The notes below the pieces were generated by a model. The model saw only the letters and a program-made list of their open reading frames with translations. It was not told the DNA's origin and searched no databases. Below are positions 45,163 through 54,667 of a stretch of 64,000 bases of DNA, piece after piece. Numbering within the stretch: the stretch's first letter is position 1; every line of letters begins with the position of its first letter. Made by a program: the position numbers and the translations under genes. Origin of the DNA: Bog-473 sp963809715 (GTDB lineage: Bacteria > Actinomycetota > Acidimicrobiia > Acidimicrobiales > RAAP-2); the NCBI GenBank assembly GCA_963809715.1, contig CAWEKO010000006.1:248001-312000 (forward strand), written 5' to 3'.

Positions 45163-46626
45163 ATGAGCGGTGGAATTGCAGCCTGGGGCACGTACCTGCC
45201 CTCCTGGCGCCTGCAACGTTCGGCGATCGCGGGAGTGCTGGGCAGTGGTGGCGGCAAAGGCACCCGTTCGGTGGCCTCCTACGACGAGGACACGACCACG
45301 CTGGCGGTCGAGGCGGGGCGACGCGCCCTGGCCACCGTGCCGGGCGCGGCTGCCGTGCAGGACCTGTTCCTCTCCACGCCTGACCCGGCCTATCTGGACA
45401 AGACCAGCGCCACCACGGCGCACGCCGCACTCGGGCTGGGCCGCGGGTGTGGTGCCTACGACCTCGCCGGGTCGTCCCGCTCCGCCATCGCCACCTTCCT
45501 CGGGGGGGCGGCCACCGCGGCCGGCGGGCGCACCGCGCTGACCCTCGTCGCCGATCTGCGGACGGGCTTGGCCGGATCGGCCGAGGAACGTGAGAGTGGC
45601 GACGGGGCCGCAGCCTTCGTCTTTGCTCCCGACGGCGCCGTGGCCGAGCTGATCGGGCGGGGCGCGGCCAGCGACGAGTTCCTGGATCGTTGGCGGGTGC
45701 CCGGCGAGGCCGACTCCCACGTCTGGGAGGAGCGCTTCGGCGAGGAGATCTACGTCCCGCTCGCCCGGGAGGCGTTCGCCGCCGCACTGAAGGACGCGGG
45801 AATCACCGAGAGCGACGTCGACCATGCCGTTGTGAGCGGGCTGCACGCCCGCGCCACCAAGGCGGCCGCCGGTGGACTCGGCGTGCGTGACGGTGTCCTG
45901 GCTCCCGCGTTGACCGGGTCGATCGGCAATCTCGGAGCCGCCCAGTTCGCGGTGGCCTTGTGCGACGTGCTCGAGCGGACCCGGCCTGGCCAAACCATCG
46001 TCGTGCTGTCGCTCGCCGATGGCGCCGACGCCATCGTGCTGCGCACCACCGCCGCGCTGGCCGAGGCGCAGCAGGACCGGGCAGGCGCCGCAGTGCCGTC
46101 GGTGGCCGAGCAGATCGCCGCCGGCCGGGACGACCTGACCTACGCGAACTTCTTGACCTGGCGGTCGCAACTCCGCCGGGAGCCGCCGCGACGGCCCGAC
46201 CCCGAGCGTCCCGCCGCGCCGACGGTGTACCGGTCCGAGGAGTGGAAGTACGCCTTCGCGGCCAGCCGCTGTCTGGCCTGCGGCTTCCGCCACATGCCAC
46301 CGACCCGTGCCTGCCTGTCGTGCCACGCCATCGACCAGATGCAGCCCGAGCGCCTGGCCGACGTGCTCGGCACGGTGGCCACCTTCACCATCGACCACCT
46401 GGCCTACTCCATGTCCCCGCCGGTCATCGGCGTCATCATCGACTTCGACGGGGGCGGCCGGTTCCGCTGTGAGCTGACCGACGCCGTGGCCTCGGAAGTG
46501 TCCATCGGCGACCGGGTGGCCATGACGTTCCGCCGCGTGTGGACGGCACAGGGCGTGCACAATTACTTCTGGAAGGCCCGGCCGGCCGGCCGGACGTCAC
46601 CCGACGCCGGCGAGCGAGGAGAGTAA
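45163..46626 (+). CDS. HMG-CoA-synthase-like protein fused to a DUF35 zinc-ribbon/OB domain
   Basis: 487 residues. Residues 1-330 are a thiolase/ketoacyl-synthase fold of the HMG-CoA synthase-like group (GIAAWGTYLPSWRL start, SGDGAAAFVF, SGLHARATKAAAGG). At the catalytic Cys position the sequence reads YDLAGSSRSAIAT, with no Cys. Residues 360-480 are DUF35: zinc ribbon CLACG and CLSC, then VATFTIDHLAYSMSPPVIGV. Fusion of the two suggests a self-contained version of the partner system seen as separate genes elsewhere in the window. AAGGAG precedes ATG 45163. First gene of an operon with thiolase, dehydrogenase and ferredoxin. Confidence 0.87.
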   Translation: MSGGIAAWGTYLPSWRLQRSAIAGVLGSGGGKGTRSVASYDEDTTTLAVEAGRRALATVPGAAAVQDLFLSTPDPAYLDKTSATTAHAALGLGRGCGAYDLAGSSRSAIATFLGGAATAAGGRTALTLVADLRTGLAGSAEERESGDGAAAFVFAPDGAVAELIGRGAASDEFLDRWRVPGEADSHVWEERFGEEIYVPLAREAFAAALKDAGITESDVDHAVVSGLHARATKAAAGGLGVRDGVLAPALTGSIGNLGAAQFAVALCDVLERTRPGQTIVVLSLADGADAIVLRTTAALAEAQQDRAGAAVPSVAEQIAAGRDDLTYANFLTWRSQLRREPPRRPDPERPAAPTVYRSEEWKYAFAASRCLACGFRHMPPTRACLSCHAIDQMQPERLADVLGTVATFTIDHLAYSMSPPVIGVIIDFDGGGRFRCELTDAVASEVSIGDRVAMTFRRVWTAQGVHNYFWKARPAGRTSPDAGERGE

Positions 46627-46628
46627 CC

Positions 46629-47828
46629 ATGGCAAGCAGCGGCATCCGCGACCAGGTCGCCATCATCGGGATGGGCTGCACCCGGTTCGGCGAACTGTGG
46701 GACAAGGGCGTCGACGACCTCATGATCGAGTCGTCGACCGACGCGGCCGCCTCGGCGGGCATGTCGATCCACGACGTGGACGCGTTCTGGTTGGGCACCA
46801 TGACGTCGGGCATTTGCGGAGTGACGCTCTCGCGCCCGCTCAAGCTCGATTACAAGCCGGTGACCCGCGTCGAGAACTACTGCGCCACCGGATCCGAGGC
46901 TTTCCGCAACGCCTGCTATGCGGTGGCCTCGGGCGCCTACGACATCGCCATGGCGGTCGGGGTGGAGAAGTTGAAGGACACCGGTTTCTCGGGCTTGACC
47001 GGCGTTCGGATGGTCGGAGACGGCACCGACCCCGGGTTGTCGTCACCCGCCGCGTTTTCGTTCCTGGCTCCTTCCTACGCCCACAAGTACGGCGTCGACC
47101 GGGACCAGATGAAAGAGGTCATGGGCCGGATCGCCTTCAAGAACCACCAGAACGGGGCCCTGAACCCGAGGGCGCAGTTCCAGAAGGAAGTCTCCATGGA
47201 GACCATCGCCAAGGCGCCGCGGGTGGCTGGGGACCTGGGCGTCTTCGACTGCAGCGGCGTGAGCGACGGCTCGGCCGCCGCCGTGATCTGCCGGGCGGCC
47301 GACGCCCACAAGTACTGCGACAACCCGCTCTACGTGAAGGCGCTCGCGTTCGTGGCCGGGCCGGCCGCCGGGCCCATCGACCCGGCCTACGACTACACCA
47401 CCTTCGAGGAAGTGGTCCGCTCGGCCCAGGACGCCTATGCCCAGGCCGGGATCACCGACCCCCGGGCGCAGCTGGCCATGGCCGAGGTCCACGACTGCTT
47501 CACCCCGACCGAGCTCGTGCTCATGGAGGACCTGGGCTTCGCCGAACGGGGCACGGCCTGGAAGGAAGTGTTGGCCGGCACCTTCGACCGTGACGGCGAG
47601 TTGCCCGTCAACCCCGACGGCGGCTTGAAGTCCTTCGGGCACCCGATCGGTGCGTCGGGCCTGCGCATGCTCTTCGAGTGCTGGCTGCAGCTGCGCGGCG
47701 AGGCGCCGCCCGAGCGCCAGATCTCGACGGTCGGACCGGGGCGCACGCTCGGCCTGACCCACAACCTGGGCGGCGCCCCCGGCGAGGGCGTCAGCTTCGT
47801 CGGCATCGTCGGTACCGAGGTCGACTGA
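46629..47828 (+). CDS. thiolase family protein (SCP-x-like)
   Basis: 399 residues. The nucleophile Cys is present in VENYCATGSEAFRNA, the catalytic His in SFGHPIGASG, and the C-terminal THNLGGAPGEG replaces the usual CxG segment, as in SCP-x-type thiolases. It starts two bases after the HMG-CoA-synthase-like/DUF35 gene, behind GAGGAG, and its stop overlaps the dehydrogenase start (TGATG). The four consecutive genes look like one catabolic or biosynthetic acyl-CoA module. Confidence 0.9.
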   Translation: MASSGIRDQVAIIGMGCTRFGELWDKGVDDLMIESSTDAAASAGMSIHDVDAFWLGTMTSGICGVTLSRPLKLDYKPVTRVENYCATGSEAFRNACYAVASGAYDIAMAVGVEKLKDTGFSGLTGVRMVGDGTDPGLSSPAAFSFLAPSYAHKYGVDRDQMKEVMGRIAFKNHQNGALNPRAQFQKEVSMETIAKAPRVAGDLGVFDCSGVSDGSAAAVICRAADAHKYCDNPLYVKALAFVAGPAAGPIDPAYDYTTFEEVVRSAQDAYAQAGITDPRAQLAMAEVHDCFTPTELVLMEDLGFAERGTAWKEVLAGTFDRDGELPVNPDGGLKSFGHPIGASGLRMLFECWLQLRGEAPPERQISTVGPGRTLGLTHNLGGAPGEGVSFVGIVGTEVD

Positions 47829-49054
47829 TGGGCGGAGCGACGGGCGACGACCTGCTGGCCGAGACGGAGGACCAGGCCGCGCTGCGCCAGCTGGCCCGCG
47901 ACGTGGCGGAGCGAGAGGTGGCACCCCGGGCCCACGACGCCGACGAGGCAGGCGCCGTCTCCCCCGAAATGCGCAAGGCGCTGGCAGCGGCGGACCTCCT
48001 GCGCATCACGGTGGGGGAGCAGTGGGGCGGTATGGGCCTCGGCGACGTCGAGGCCTCCATCGTGCTCGAGGAGATCGCCCGGGCCGACGTGTCGTCGGCC
48101 ATCTGCTGCCAGCTCACGTTCAACGGGCCGCCCCGGGGCATCGAGCACCTCGGGCCCGACGCCATGAAGGAGCGCTGGCTGCCGGCCGTGGCCGACGGGG
48201 AGGCGCTGATCAGCATCGGCATCACCGAGCCCGACGCCGGCTCGGCCGTGCAGAACATGCGCGCCGCACTGGTCGAGGACGGGCCGGGGCGCTGGCGCCT
48301 CAACGCCTACAAGAACTACTCGACGCTGGGCGACGTGGCCCAGGGCGTGCTGGTCTGGTGCCGCTGGCCGGGGGGCGACGGTGCCAAGGGCATCGGCGCC
48401 GTCATCGTGCCGACCGACCGCGAGGGCGTCTCGATCACCGGCCGCCACAAAGGCATGGGGATCCACGCCGCCACCGAGGCCGAGCTGGCTTTCGATGGCG
48501 TGGAGATCACCGAGGACGACATGCTCCTCGTCGGCGACCCGTCAGACACCTCGGCCTTCAAGGTCCTGTTGTCGCATCTGAACCACGAGCGCTGCGGCAA
48601 CGCGGCCATGTGCGTGGGGGCGGCCCAGGGCGCGCTCGAGCACGCGGTGCGCTACATGAACGAGCGCGTCATCGGCGGGCGGCCGCTGGCCGACCTCCAG
48701 GGGTTGCAGTGGAAGCTGGCCGACATGGCGGTGCAGTTGGAGGGCGCGCGCATGATGCTGGCCCGGGCCGTACGGCTGGCCGGGCCCCACGGCACACCGC
48801 CCACGCTCGAGACGGCCATGGCCAAAACGGCCGCCAACCTTGCCGCCAAGTTCGTCTGCGACGAAGCGATGCAGATCCACGGCGGGTACGGCTACTCACG
48901 CGAGTACCCGTTGGAGCGGGCCTACCGCGACATCCGCGGCCTCTGCTTCGGGGCAGGCACCGTGGAGGCTCAGCGCAACTACATCGGGCTGCGGGTGGCC
49001 TCCGGAGCCCGCACCGGCTCGCCCGGCTGGCGGGCACCCTTAGCCGGACCCTGA
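47828..49054 (+). CDS. acyl-CoA dehydrogenase
   Basis: 408 residues with all family marks: EQWGGMGLGDVEASIVLEEI, ISIGITEPDAGSAVQNM (FAD site), HKGMGIHAATEAELAFD, MQIHGGYGYSREYPLERAYRD and GAGTVEAQRNYIG. The YGYSREYPLERAYRD segment is typical of short/branched-chain dehydrogenases. Coupled to the thiolase gene by a one-base overlap. The ferredoxin gene 16 bases downstream may serve as electron acceptor chain component. Confidence 0.92.
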   Translation: MGGATGDDLLAETEDQAALRQLARDVAEREVAPRAHDADEAGAVSPEMRKALAAADLLRITVGEQWGGMGLGDVEASIVLEEIARADVSSAICCQLTFNGPPRGIEHLGPDAMKERWLPAVADGEALISIGITEPDAGSAVQNMRAALVEDGPGRWRLNAYKNYSTLGDVAQGVLVWCRWPGGDGAKGIGAVIVPTDREGVSITGRHKGMGIHAATEAELAFDGVEITEDDMLLVGDPSDTSAFKVLLSHLNHERCGNAAMCVGAAQGALEHAVRYMNERVIGGRPLADLQGLQWKLADMAVQLEGARMMLARAVRLAGPHGTPPTLETAMAKTAANLAAKFVCDEAMQIHGGYGYSREYPLERAYRDIRGLCFGAGTVEAQRNYIGLRVASGARTGSPGWRAPLAGP

Positions 49055-49070
49055 CCATGCCGACCTGACC

Positions 49071-49334
49071 ATGCCGACCAGACCAGTAGTGGACCACGGA
49101 CGCTGCGAGGCCAAGCGGGATTGCGTGCGGGTCTGCCCCTACGACGTGTTCGAGGTGCGGAGGATGGACCCCGACGACTTCACGGCACTCGGGATGCTGG
49201 GCAAGCTCCGCTCGACGGCGCACCGCCGCATGACGGCGTACGTCGCACGCCCTGACCAATGCCACGAGTGCGGCCTGTGCGGTTCGGTCTGCCCCGAACA
49301 CGCGATCGCCCTGGAGCCTCAAGCCGACGCTTGA
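49071..49334 (+). CDS. 2[4Fe-4S]-type ferredoxin
   Basis: 87 residues with two clusters: CEAKRDCVRVCPYDVF near the N-terminus and CHECGLCGSVCPEHAI near the C-terminus. In the first motif the spacing is C-x5-C-x3-C-P, so the first cluster may be of the [3Fe-4S] kind with the second a normal [4Fe-4S]. About 35 residues separate them, longer than in clostridial ferredoxins. It ends the acyl-CoA operon and probably takes or supplies electrons there. Confidence 0.88.
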   Translation: MPTRPVVDHGRCEAKRDCVRVCPYDVFEVRRMDPDDFTALGMLGKLRSTAHRRMTAYVARPDQCHECGLCGSVCPEHAIALEPQADA

Positions 49335-49393
49335 TGAGCTGATCGCCCGCTTCTGCGCGCACTCTTCCGGCGTCCGGAACCATTCACTAATCG

Positions 49394-49799
49394 ATGGCGG
49401 ACACCACCACTGAAGCAGCCCCTTTGATTGCCGGGGCCGCCGTTGCCGACTTCATCAGCTCCTTGGCCGCTGAATCCAACGAAGCGCTTCTCTTCCGGGG
49501 GCAGAGACGAGAAGTGATCCGTCGGGACCGCCAGTGCCGGTTCCCGGGTGCGCCAACGCCACCTTTGCCGCCGTCCATCACATCCTTCCGTGGAAGCTTG
49601 CGGTGGGACAGATCTGGACACTTTGGTTCTGCTTTGCGATCGGCACCACGGGGTGGTGTACCGAAATGGCTGGTCCATGACGGGCAATGCCAACGAGGAG
49701 CTCACCATCGTCGGCCCCACCAGCCGGGTCATGGTCTCGCGCCCTTCGGTGCTCTGGACCCGAGTGACGGGCCGCACTAAGGCGGGCACATGGCCTTGA
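49394..49799 (+). pseudogene. HNH endonuclease gene with two frameshifts
   Basis: Frame A: RGQRREVIRRDRQCRFPG. Frame B: CANATFAAVHHILPW. Frame C: GGTDLDTLVLLCDRHHGVVY, then NGWSM and a tail to 49799. Joined, they give the HNH nuclease domain (Cys, HH, HxxC/HH zinc residues) that ends 13E12/DUF222-type proteins. One base is missing near 49550 and the frame shifts again near 49595. The long N-terminal part is gone. Clearly dead. Confidence 0.72.
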
Positions 49800-49859
49800 G
49801 CCCTCGGTGAAGCGATCCCCAGTATGGGAATTCGAACCAAAGGACCCAAGCAGCGCCGC

Positions 49860-50096
49860 TCAGCTGTGCGGTAGACCTCTCACCAGCCGGGCCTGGGCAA
49901 TGTCTCGTAAGCGTGACTGAGCGACGAGCCATTCGGTCGAACGTGCGACACGACTCTCCGCGACCAAGTGGTGCTCTCCCATAGGGCTGTCGGTGCGCGC
50001 CCCGCATATGTGACAGACCGGAATGCGTCCGTTCGTGTCGGGTGCGTGGTGCTCATCGAGCTGCGTGGCAACGTGCAAACACTCGGTTGAGGTCAT
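49860..50096 (-). CDS. 78-residue zinc-finger-like hypothetical protein
   Basis: ATG 50096 is preceded by a strong AAAGGAG four bases upstream. The protein, from MTSTECLHVATQLDEHH through CHICGARTDSPMGEHH to RDIAQARLVRGLPHS, has CxxC followed by a HH pair, a likely treble-clef/zinc site. No family is recognised. It lies between two decayed genes but itself appears intact. The rest of 49800-50275 is empty. Confidence 0.55.
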   Translation of the reverse strand: MTSTECLHVATQLDEHHAPDTNGRIPVCHICGARTDSPMGEHHLVAESRVARSTEWLVAQSRLRDIAQARLVRGLPHS

Positions 50097-50275
50097 GATG
50101 CTCCTTTGTGGCGCTCGCCAGGCAGAAGCAGGAATGCCCGGCGGGAGCCAACCAAGCCTACGCCGTTGGATGAAGAATGCGGCGTGGCCACCGCTGACGG
50201 CAGGACAGATGTGCCTGAGGCATCTATCCCGGGGGCGCCGGACGCTGCCGGGCCCCCGCTCCCGTTCGCGAATCT

Positions 50276-51150
50276 GTGAGGGAGCGCGTCGCCCATCTAC
50301 GACAACGGGCGGAGCGCGCCCAGGCGGGCATCGAAGCCCGACGGGCCGATTCGGCCACCATCGACACGGCGTTGGACGCTGTCGAACGGGACGCGCAGAG
50401 CGGGGGAGGCGTGCTCGCTGCCGCCGTGGCTTTCGCCTGTTCATGTTCCTGGTGCCCTACGCCTTCGCCTTCGTCATGGTCACCGGTTTCCGCCTGGCGT
50501 CGACGGCGGCCGGCCAGAATCCGGGGGACGCCGCCCGATCGGCTGGGATCGGCGGGCTACTCGCCAGCGCCGTCACCAGTAACCAGCACCTTGTCACTGA
50601 CCGACCGGTTCATCGCGCTGGTCCTGGGAGGTTTCGCCCTGGCCTTGACGGCCCGGCCGTTCGTCCGAGTCCTCTGGATCGTCCACCGCCTGATCTGGAG
50701 GGTCCCACCGCCGCGCAAGCCCAGCCATGGGCCCCGCTCATCCTCATCGGACTCGTGACAGCGCTCTTCGGCGTGGGCGACTCTGACGTCGTGGATCGGC
50801 TCGCAGTCGCTCCGACTGCGGTTGGTCGCTTTCCTTATGACGATCGTCATTTCGGGCGGGCATGGTCTGGTGGTTGCTGCCGCGGGATCAATGCGCGCTG
50901 TGGGCCCTCCTCCCCGAAGCGCTCATCGTCGGGCTGGGAGTGGGAGTGCTGCAGATCCTCACCATCACCTCGTTGTGCACGTGGTCACGAGGAAATCGGC
51001 GCTCTACGGGCCATTGGGATCGCCCTGGCGCTCCTATTGTGGACCTACCTCGCCGGTCGGCTCCTCAAGGCGGCCATCGCAGCGAACGCAACGCTGTGGA
51101 AGCACCGTACCGGGCAGGTAACCGGCCAAGGCGAGCGACCTGCTGTCGCC
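50276..51150 (+). pseudogene. YihY/BrkB-type membrane protein gene with several frameshifts
   Basis: Pieces in different frames line up as one YihY/BrkB protein: RVAHLRQRAERAQAGIE and GGVLAAAVAF; RLFMFLVPYAFAFVMVTGFR; LTDRFIALVLGGFALALTARP; APLILIGLVTALFGV; LVAFLMTIVISGG; LPEALIVGLGVGVLQILT; IALALLLWTYLAGRLLKAAI. At least four frame changes are needed. That number is too high for chance errors alone and argues for decay. Confidence 0.65.
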
Positions 51151-51160
51151 GCCCCGAGGC

Positions 51161-51991
51161 TCAGGCGCGCACGACGGAGCGGGCGAAGTCTGACCAGGCG
51201 CCGACCCATTCCCGCCAGACCGGCGGCGGGTAGTCGTGACCCATTCCGTCGATCTCGATGTAGCGCGCCCCGGGAATGACTGCGGCGGTCTGTCGTCCCC
51301 CACTGGGGTCGATCAGCGTGTCGCGGCTGCCGTGGATCACCATGGTGGGCAGATCGAGACCCGCCAGCTCGGCGGACCGGGAGCCGTCCCGTCCGATCGC
51401 GTGCATCTGGCGCCCGACCCCTTCGGGGCAGAAGCAGCGGTTGTAGGCGGCCGCCGCCCGGGCCCGGATGGCGTCGTCGTCGAGCCATTCGAGCTTCGAC
51501 CCGTAGACATGGTGGGCGGCCACCTGGCGGTCGATGTAGTCCGCCCGTGACGGTGCTGCAGGCGCCAGCAGAAAGGCCAGGGCCTTTTCCGAGCTCTCGC
51601 CGTAGCCCGGCTCGCCCGTGCGGGACATCACCGACGTCAGCGAGAGCACGCGGTCGGTGTTATTGAGCGCCAGCCTCTGGACGATCATGCCGCCCATGGA
51701 GCAGCCCATGATGTGTGCCTTGTCCACGTCCATGGCGTCGAGGACGGCGATTGCGTCATCGGCCATGTCGACGAGCGCGTAGTCGACGCCGTCGCACTTG
51801 GTCGAGAGCCCGACGTCGCGGTTGTCGAACCGCACCACGTGGAAACCCTCGTCGCAGAAGAGCTGGCACCACGACACGTCGTAATTCAGGCACTGGGAAC
51901 CGAGGCCGTTGACCAGCAACAGGGTCGGTGCCTCGGGATCGCCGAACTCCTCGTAATAGATCTCAACCGCACCGTTGCGCGCCGTACTCAT
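51161..51991 (-). CDS. alpha/beta-hydrolase
   Basis: 276 residues. EIYYEEFGDPEAPTLLLVNG is the usual opening; the nucleophile elbow is MGCSMGGM (Ser at about 98), the acid in IHGSRDTLID and the His in GMGHDYPP. FDNRDVGLS matches esterase/epoxide-hydrolase-like relatives, some annotated as aclacinomycin-methylesterase-type. No signal peptide. It may cleave an ester or C-C bond; neighbours (aldehyde dehydrogenase, SDR) fit catabolism. Confidence 0.88.
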   Translation of the reverse strand: MSTARNGAVEIYYEEFGDPEAPTLLLVNGLGSQCLNYDVSWCQLFCDEGFHVVRFDNRDVGLSTKCDGVDYALVDMADDAIAVLDAMDVDKAHIMGCSMGGMIVQRLALNNTDRVLSLTSVMSRTGEPGYGESSEKALAFLLAPAAPSRADYIDRQVAAHHVYGSKLEWLDDDAIRARAAAAYNRCFCPEGVGRQMHAIGRDGSRSAELAGLDLPTMVIHGSRDTLIDPSGGRQTAAVIPGARYIEIDGMGHDYPPPVWREWVGAWSDFARSVVRA

Positions 51992-52122
51992 GCATCCTCC
52001 CGCTCCCCCTTGACAAATGTGACGTCAGCCAACGGCATCCTGCACGCGTCAAGAACGAATCCGAGATCCCAGGGAGTGCTACCCATTGGCTTGGCCGCCG
52101 AGCGGGCTCTAAGGGTGGTCCC

Positions 52123-53541
52123 TCAGCGCTGCATCGCCTTGGTCTCGACGAACTCCTCGAGGCCGTACTTACCCCGCTCGCGGCCGATGCCCGACTGCTT
52201 GTAGCCACCGAAGGGAGCGGACGGGTTGAAGTTGCCGCCGTTGATGTCGACCTGGCCGGTGCGCATCTGGCGAGCCACCCGCTCGGCCCGGCCGGTGTCG
52301 GCACTCCACACCGCGCCGGCCAGCCCGTAGGGCGTGTCGTTGGCGATCTCGATCGCCTCTTCCTCGGTGTCGTAGGGGATGATCGACAGGACCGGTCCGA
52401 AGATCTCCTCCTTGGCGATCGTCATCTCCGGGGTCACCTCCGAGAAGATGGTCGACTGCACATAGAAGCCCTTGTCCAGCCCCTCGGGTGCCTCGGCCCC
52501 GCCGACGACCAGCTTGGCCCCCTCCTCGATGCCCTTCTTGATGTAGCCGCGCACCCGGTCGCGCTGGACACTCGAGACCAGCGGGCCGAGCAACTTGCCT
52601 GCCTCGAAGGGGTCGCCCGGGGCGAATCCCGCCGCGGCACCGGCCGCCAGCTCCTCGACCTCGGCCAGCCTGCTCCGGGGCACCAGCATCCTGGTGAGGG
52701 CCGAACAGGTCTGGCCCGAGTTCATGTAGCAGCCGAAGACCCCGGCCGGCACGGCCGTGGCGAAGTCGGCGTCGTCGAGGAGGATGTTGGCCGACTTGCC
52801 CCCCAGCTCGAGCGACACGGGCTTGATGTTCTCGGCGGCCAGCTGCATGACTCGACGCCCGGCCCGGGTCGAGCCGGTGAAGGACACCATGTCGACCTTG
52901 GGATGGGACGCGATGGCCTCGCCGACCACGGGCCCGACGCCGGTCACCAGGTTGAAGACGCCGGCCGGCAGGCCCACCTCGTGGATCACCTCGGCCAGGA
53001 TGAAGGCGTTGATCGGCGCCACCTCGCTGGGCTTGAGGACGACGGTGCAGCCGACGGCCAGGGCCGGCGCCACCTTGAGGGCGATCTGGTAGAGCGGGAA
53101 GTTCCACGGCGTGATGGCACCGACGACACCGACCGGCTCGTGCACGACGAGCGAGTTGCCGATCTCCTCTTCCCACGGGAAGTTCTCCGCCGCGTTGGCC
53201 GCGTCGGCGAAGGCCCCGGCCGGGAGCCCGACCTGGATGGAGCCCGACAACGTCATGGGCATGCCGACCTCGTGCGAGATGATTTCGGCCACCTCGTCGG
53301 TACGGGCGGCCAAGGCTTCGCTGATGCGCTTGAGCAGCTTGCCGCGCTCCTCGCGGGAGGTGGCGGCCCAGGCGGGGAAGGCGGCCGCCGCAGCCTGCGC
53401 GGCCTTGTCGACGTCCTCGGGCGTGCCCTCGGGGATGGTGGCGAAGACCTCCTCGGTGGCGGAGTCGATGACCTCGAGGGTCCCGCTGCCGGTGGATGGG
53501 ACCCAAGCCCCGTTGATGTAGATCTTGTCGCGCACGTCCAT
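52123..53541 (-). CDS. NAD(P)-dependent aldehyde dehydrogenase
   Basis: 472 residues. The catalytic Cys is in NSGQTCSALT, the general base Glu in SLELGGKSANI, the N-anchoring Asn in ITPWNFPL, and FTGSTRAGR is the Rossmann loop. It oxidises an aldehyde to the acid in the cytoplasm. ATG 53541 has GGGAGG seven bases before it; a longer frame to 53571 adds a few residues without homology. Confidence 0.94.
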   Translation of the reverse strand: MDVRDKIYINGAWVPSTGSGTLEVIDSATEEVFATIPEGTPEDVDKAAQAAAAAFPAWAATSREERGKLLKRISEALAARTDEVAEIISHEVGMPMTLSGSIQVGLPAGAFADAANAAENFPWEEEIGNSLVVHEPVGVVGAITPWNFPLYQIALKVAPALAVGCTVVLKPSEVAPINAFILAEVIHEVGLPAGVFNLVTGVGPVVGEAIASHPKVDMVSFTGSTRAGRRVMQLAAENIKPVSLELGGKSANILLDDADFATAVPAGVFGCYMNSGQTCSALTRMLVPRSRLAEVEELAAGAAAGFAPGDPFEAGKLLGPLVSSVQRDRVRGYIKKGIEEGAKLVVGGAEAPEGLDKGFYVQSTIFSEVTPEMTIAKEEIFGPVLSIIPYDTEEEAIEIANDTPYGLAGAVWSADTGRAERVARQMRTGQVDINGGNFNPSAPFGGYKQSGIGRERGKYGLEEFVETKAMQR

Positions 53542-53647
53542 AGGAGGCCTCCCGCTCGATGATCGAACCACCCCTCACCCTACCTAGGGCGGGCGGGGAG
53601 CGCACCGGGGCGGGGCTGCTCGTGACTCCCCGGCGCGCTTCGAGGCG

Positions 53648-54535
53648 CTACGACTTGCCGAGCAGCGGGTGGTCGCCCATGCCCACGGGCTGGAGGTGCT
53701 GGCCGAGCACCTCGTGGAAGTGGTCGGCCACCTCCTGGGGGGTCCAGCCGCCGTCACGCCACATGGTGGCGATCTGTCGTGGCGTCTGGAAGAGGGTGTA
53801 GGCGAACCCGGTCCGCCCGAGGACTTGCCCGTTCACGTAGGAGGCGTCTTCGGAGGCCAAGAACGCGATGAGCGGGGCGTTGAGGGCCGGGTTCTGGTCG
53901 GCCGGTGGCTCCTCCCCCTTGTAGAGCCCCTCGGTCATGCGGGTGAACCCGGCCGGGGCCACCGCATTGACCGTGATGCCGTACTTGCCGAGCTCGAGGG
54001 CCCAGACGAAGGTCATGCCCATGATGGCGGCCTTGGCCGCTCCGTAGTTGGTCTGGCCGAAATTGCCTCGCAGCCCGGCCGACGAGGTGATGTTGACGAT
54101 CCGCCCGTACCCGGCGTCCTTCATCAGGGGGGCGGCGTGGCGCACCGTGTTGAACGTGCCCTTCTGGTGCACCGCGATGACGGCGTCGTAGTCGGACTCG
54201 TCCATCTTGACCAGGGTGCGGTCCCGCACGATGCCGGCGTTGTTGACCACGATGTCGATCTTCCCGAAGCTGTCCACCGCGGTGCCGATGATGCGTCCCG
54301 CGCCCTCGAAGTCGCTCACCGAGTCGTGATTCGGCACCGCCGTGCCGCCGGCCGCCTCGATCTCGGCGCAGACCTGGGCAGCGGGATCCTCCTGCGTGCC
54401 CTCACCGCCGAGGGTCACGCCGACGTCGTTGATCACGACCTTGGCTCCCTCGGCTGCCAGGCACAGGGCGATGTCCCGCCCGATGCCCCGACCGGCCCCC
54501 GTGACTACCGCCGCACGACCCTCGAGAAGTCCCAT
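53648..54535 (-). CDS. short-chain dehydrogenase/reductase (HSD17B4-like)
   Basis: 295 residues. The nucleotide loop is VVTGAGRGIGRDIA, NNAG is in VVNNAGIVRD, and the catalytic Ser, Tyr and Lys are in NITSSAG and TNYGAAKAA. The segment KVVINDVGVTLGGEG is characteristic of the group resembling the dehydrogenase part of multifunctional enzyme type 2, which oxidises 3-hydroxyacyl-CoA. The C-terminal extension is longer than in minimal SDRs. ATG 54535 chosen; ATG 54547 is four codons upstream. Confidence 0.9.
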   Translation of the reverse strand: MGLLEGRAAVVTGAGRGIGRDIALCLAAEGAKVVINDVGVTLGGEGTQEDPAAQVCAEIEAAGGTAVPNHDSVSDFEGAGRIIGTAVDSFGKIDIVVNNAGIVRDRTLVKMDESDYDAVIAVHQKGTFNTVRHAAPLMKDAGYGRIVNITSSAGLRGNFGQTNYGAAKAAIMGMTFVWALELGKYGITVNAVAPAGFTRMTEGLYKGEEPPADQNPALNAPLIAFLASEDASYVNGQVLGRTGFAYTLFQTPRQIATMWRDGGWTPQEVADHFHEVLGQHLQPVGMGDHPLLGKS

Positions 54536-54667
54536 GGCGGCGCACATTATCCCGGGCCACGGCGACCGTTCCCTGACATACGTGTCAGGCATTGCCACGG
54601 GCGCTGTACCATCAGGCGGTCAGCGGGCGAGAGGGTCGCCCGCAACCGAGCGATGAGGAGCCCGGCC

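Noticed and set aside
43405..46560. A minus-strand open frame of more than 1000 codons
   Set aside because: Only its last 280 codons (from ATG 44244) match a protein family; the rest is antisense to the methyltransferase and HMG-CoA-synthase-like genes and reflects high GC in third positions.
49810..49880. A tRNA-like GGTTCGAATTCCC on the minus strand
   Set aside because: The T-arm resemblance is short, stems do not close and no anticodon arm is found.
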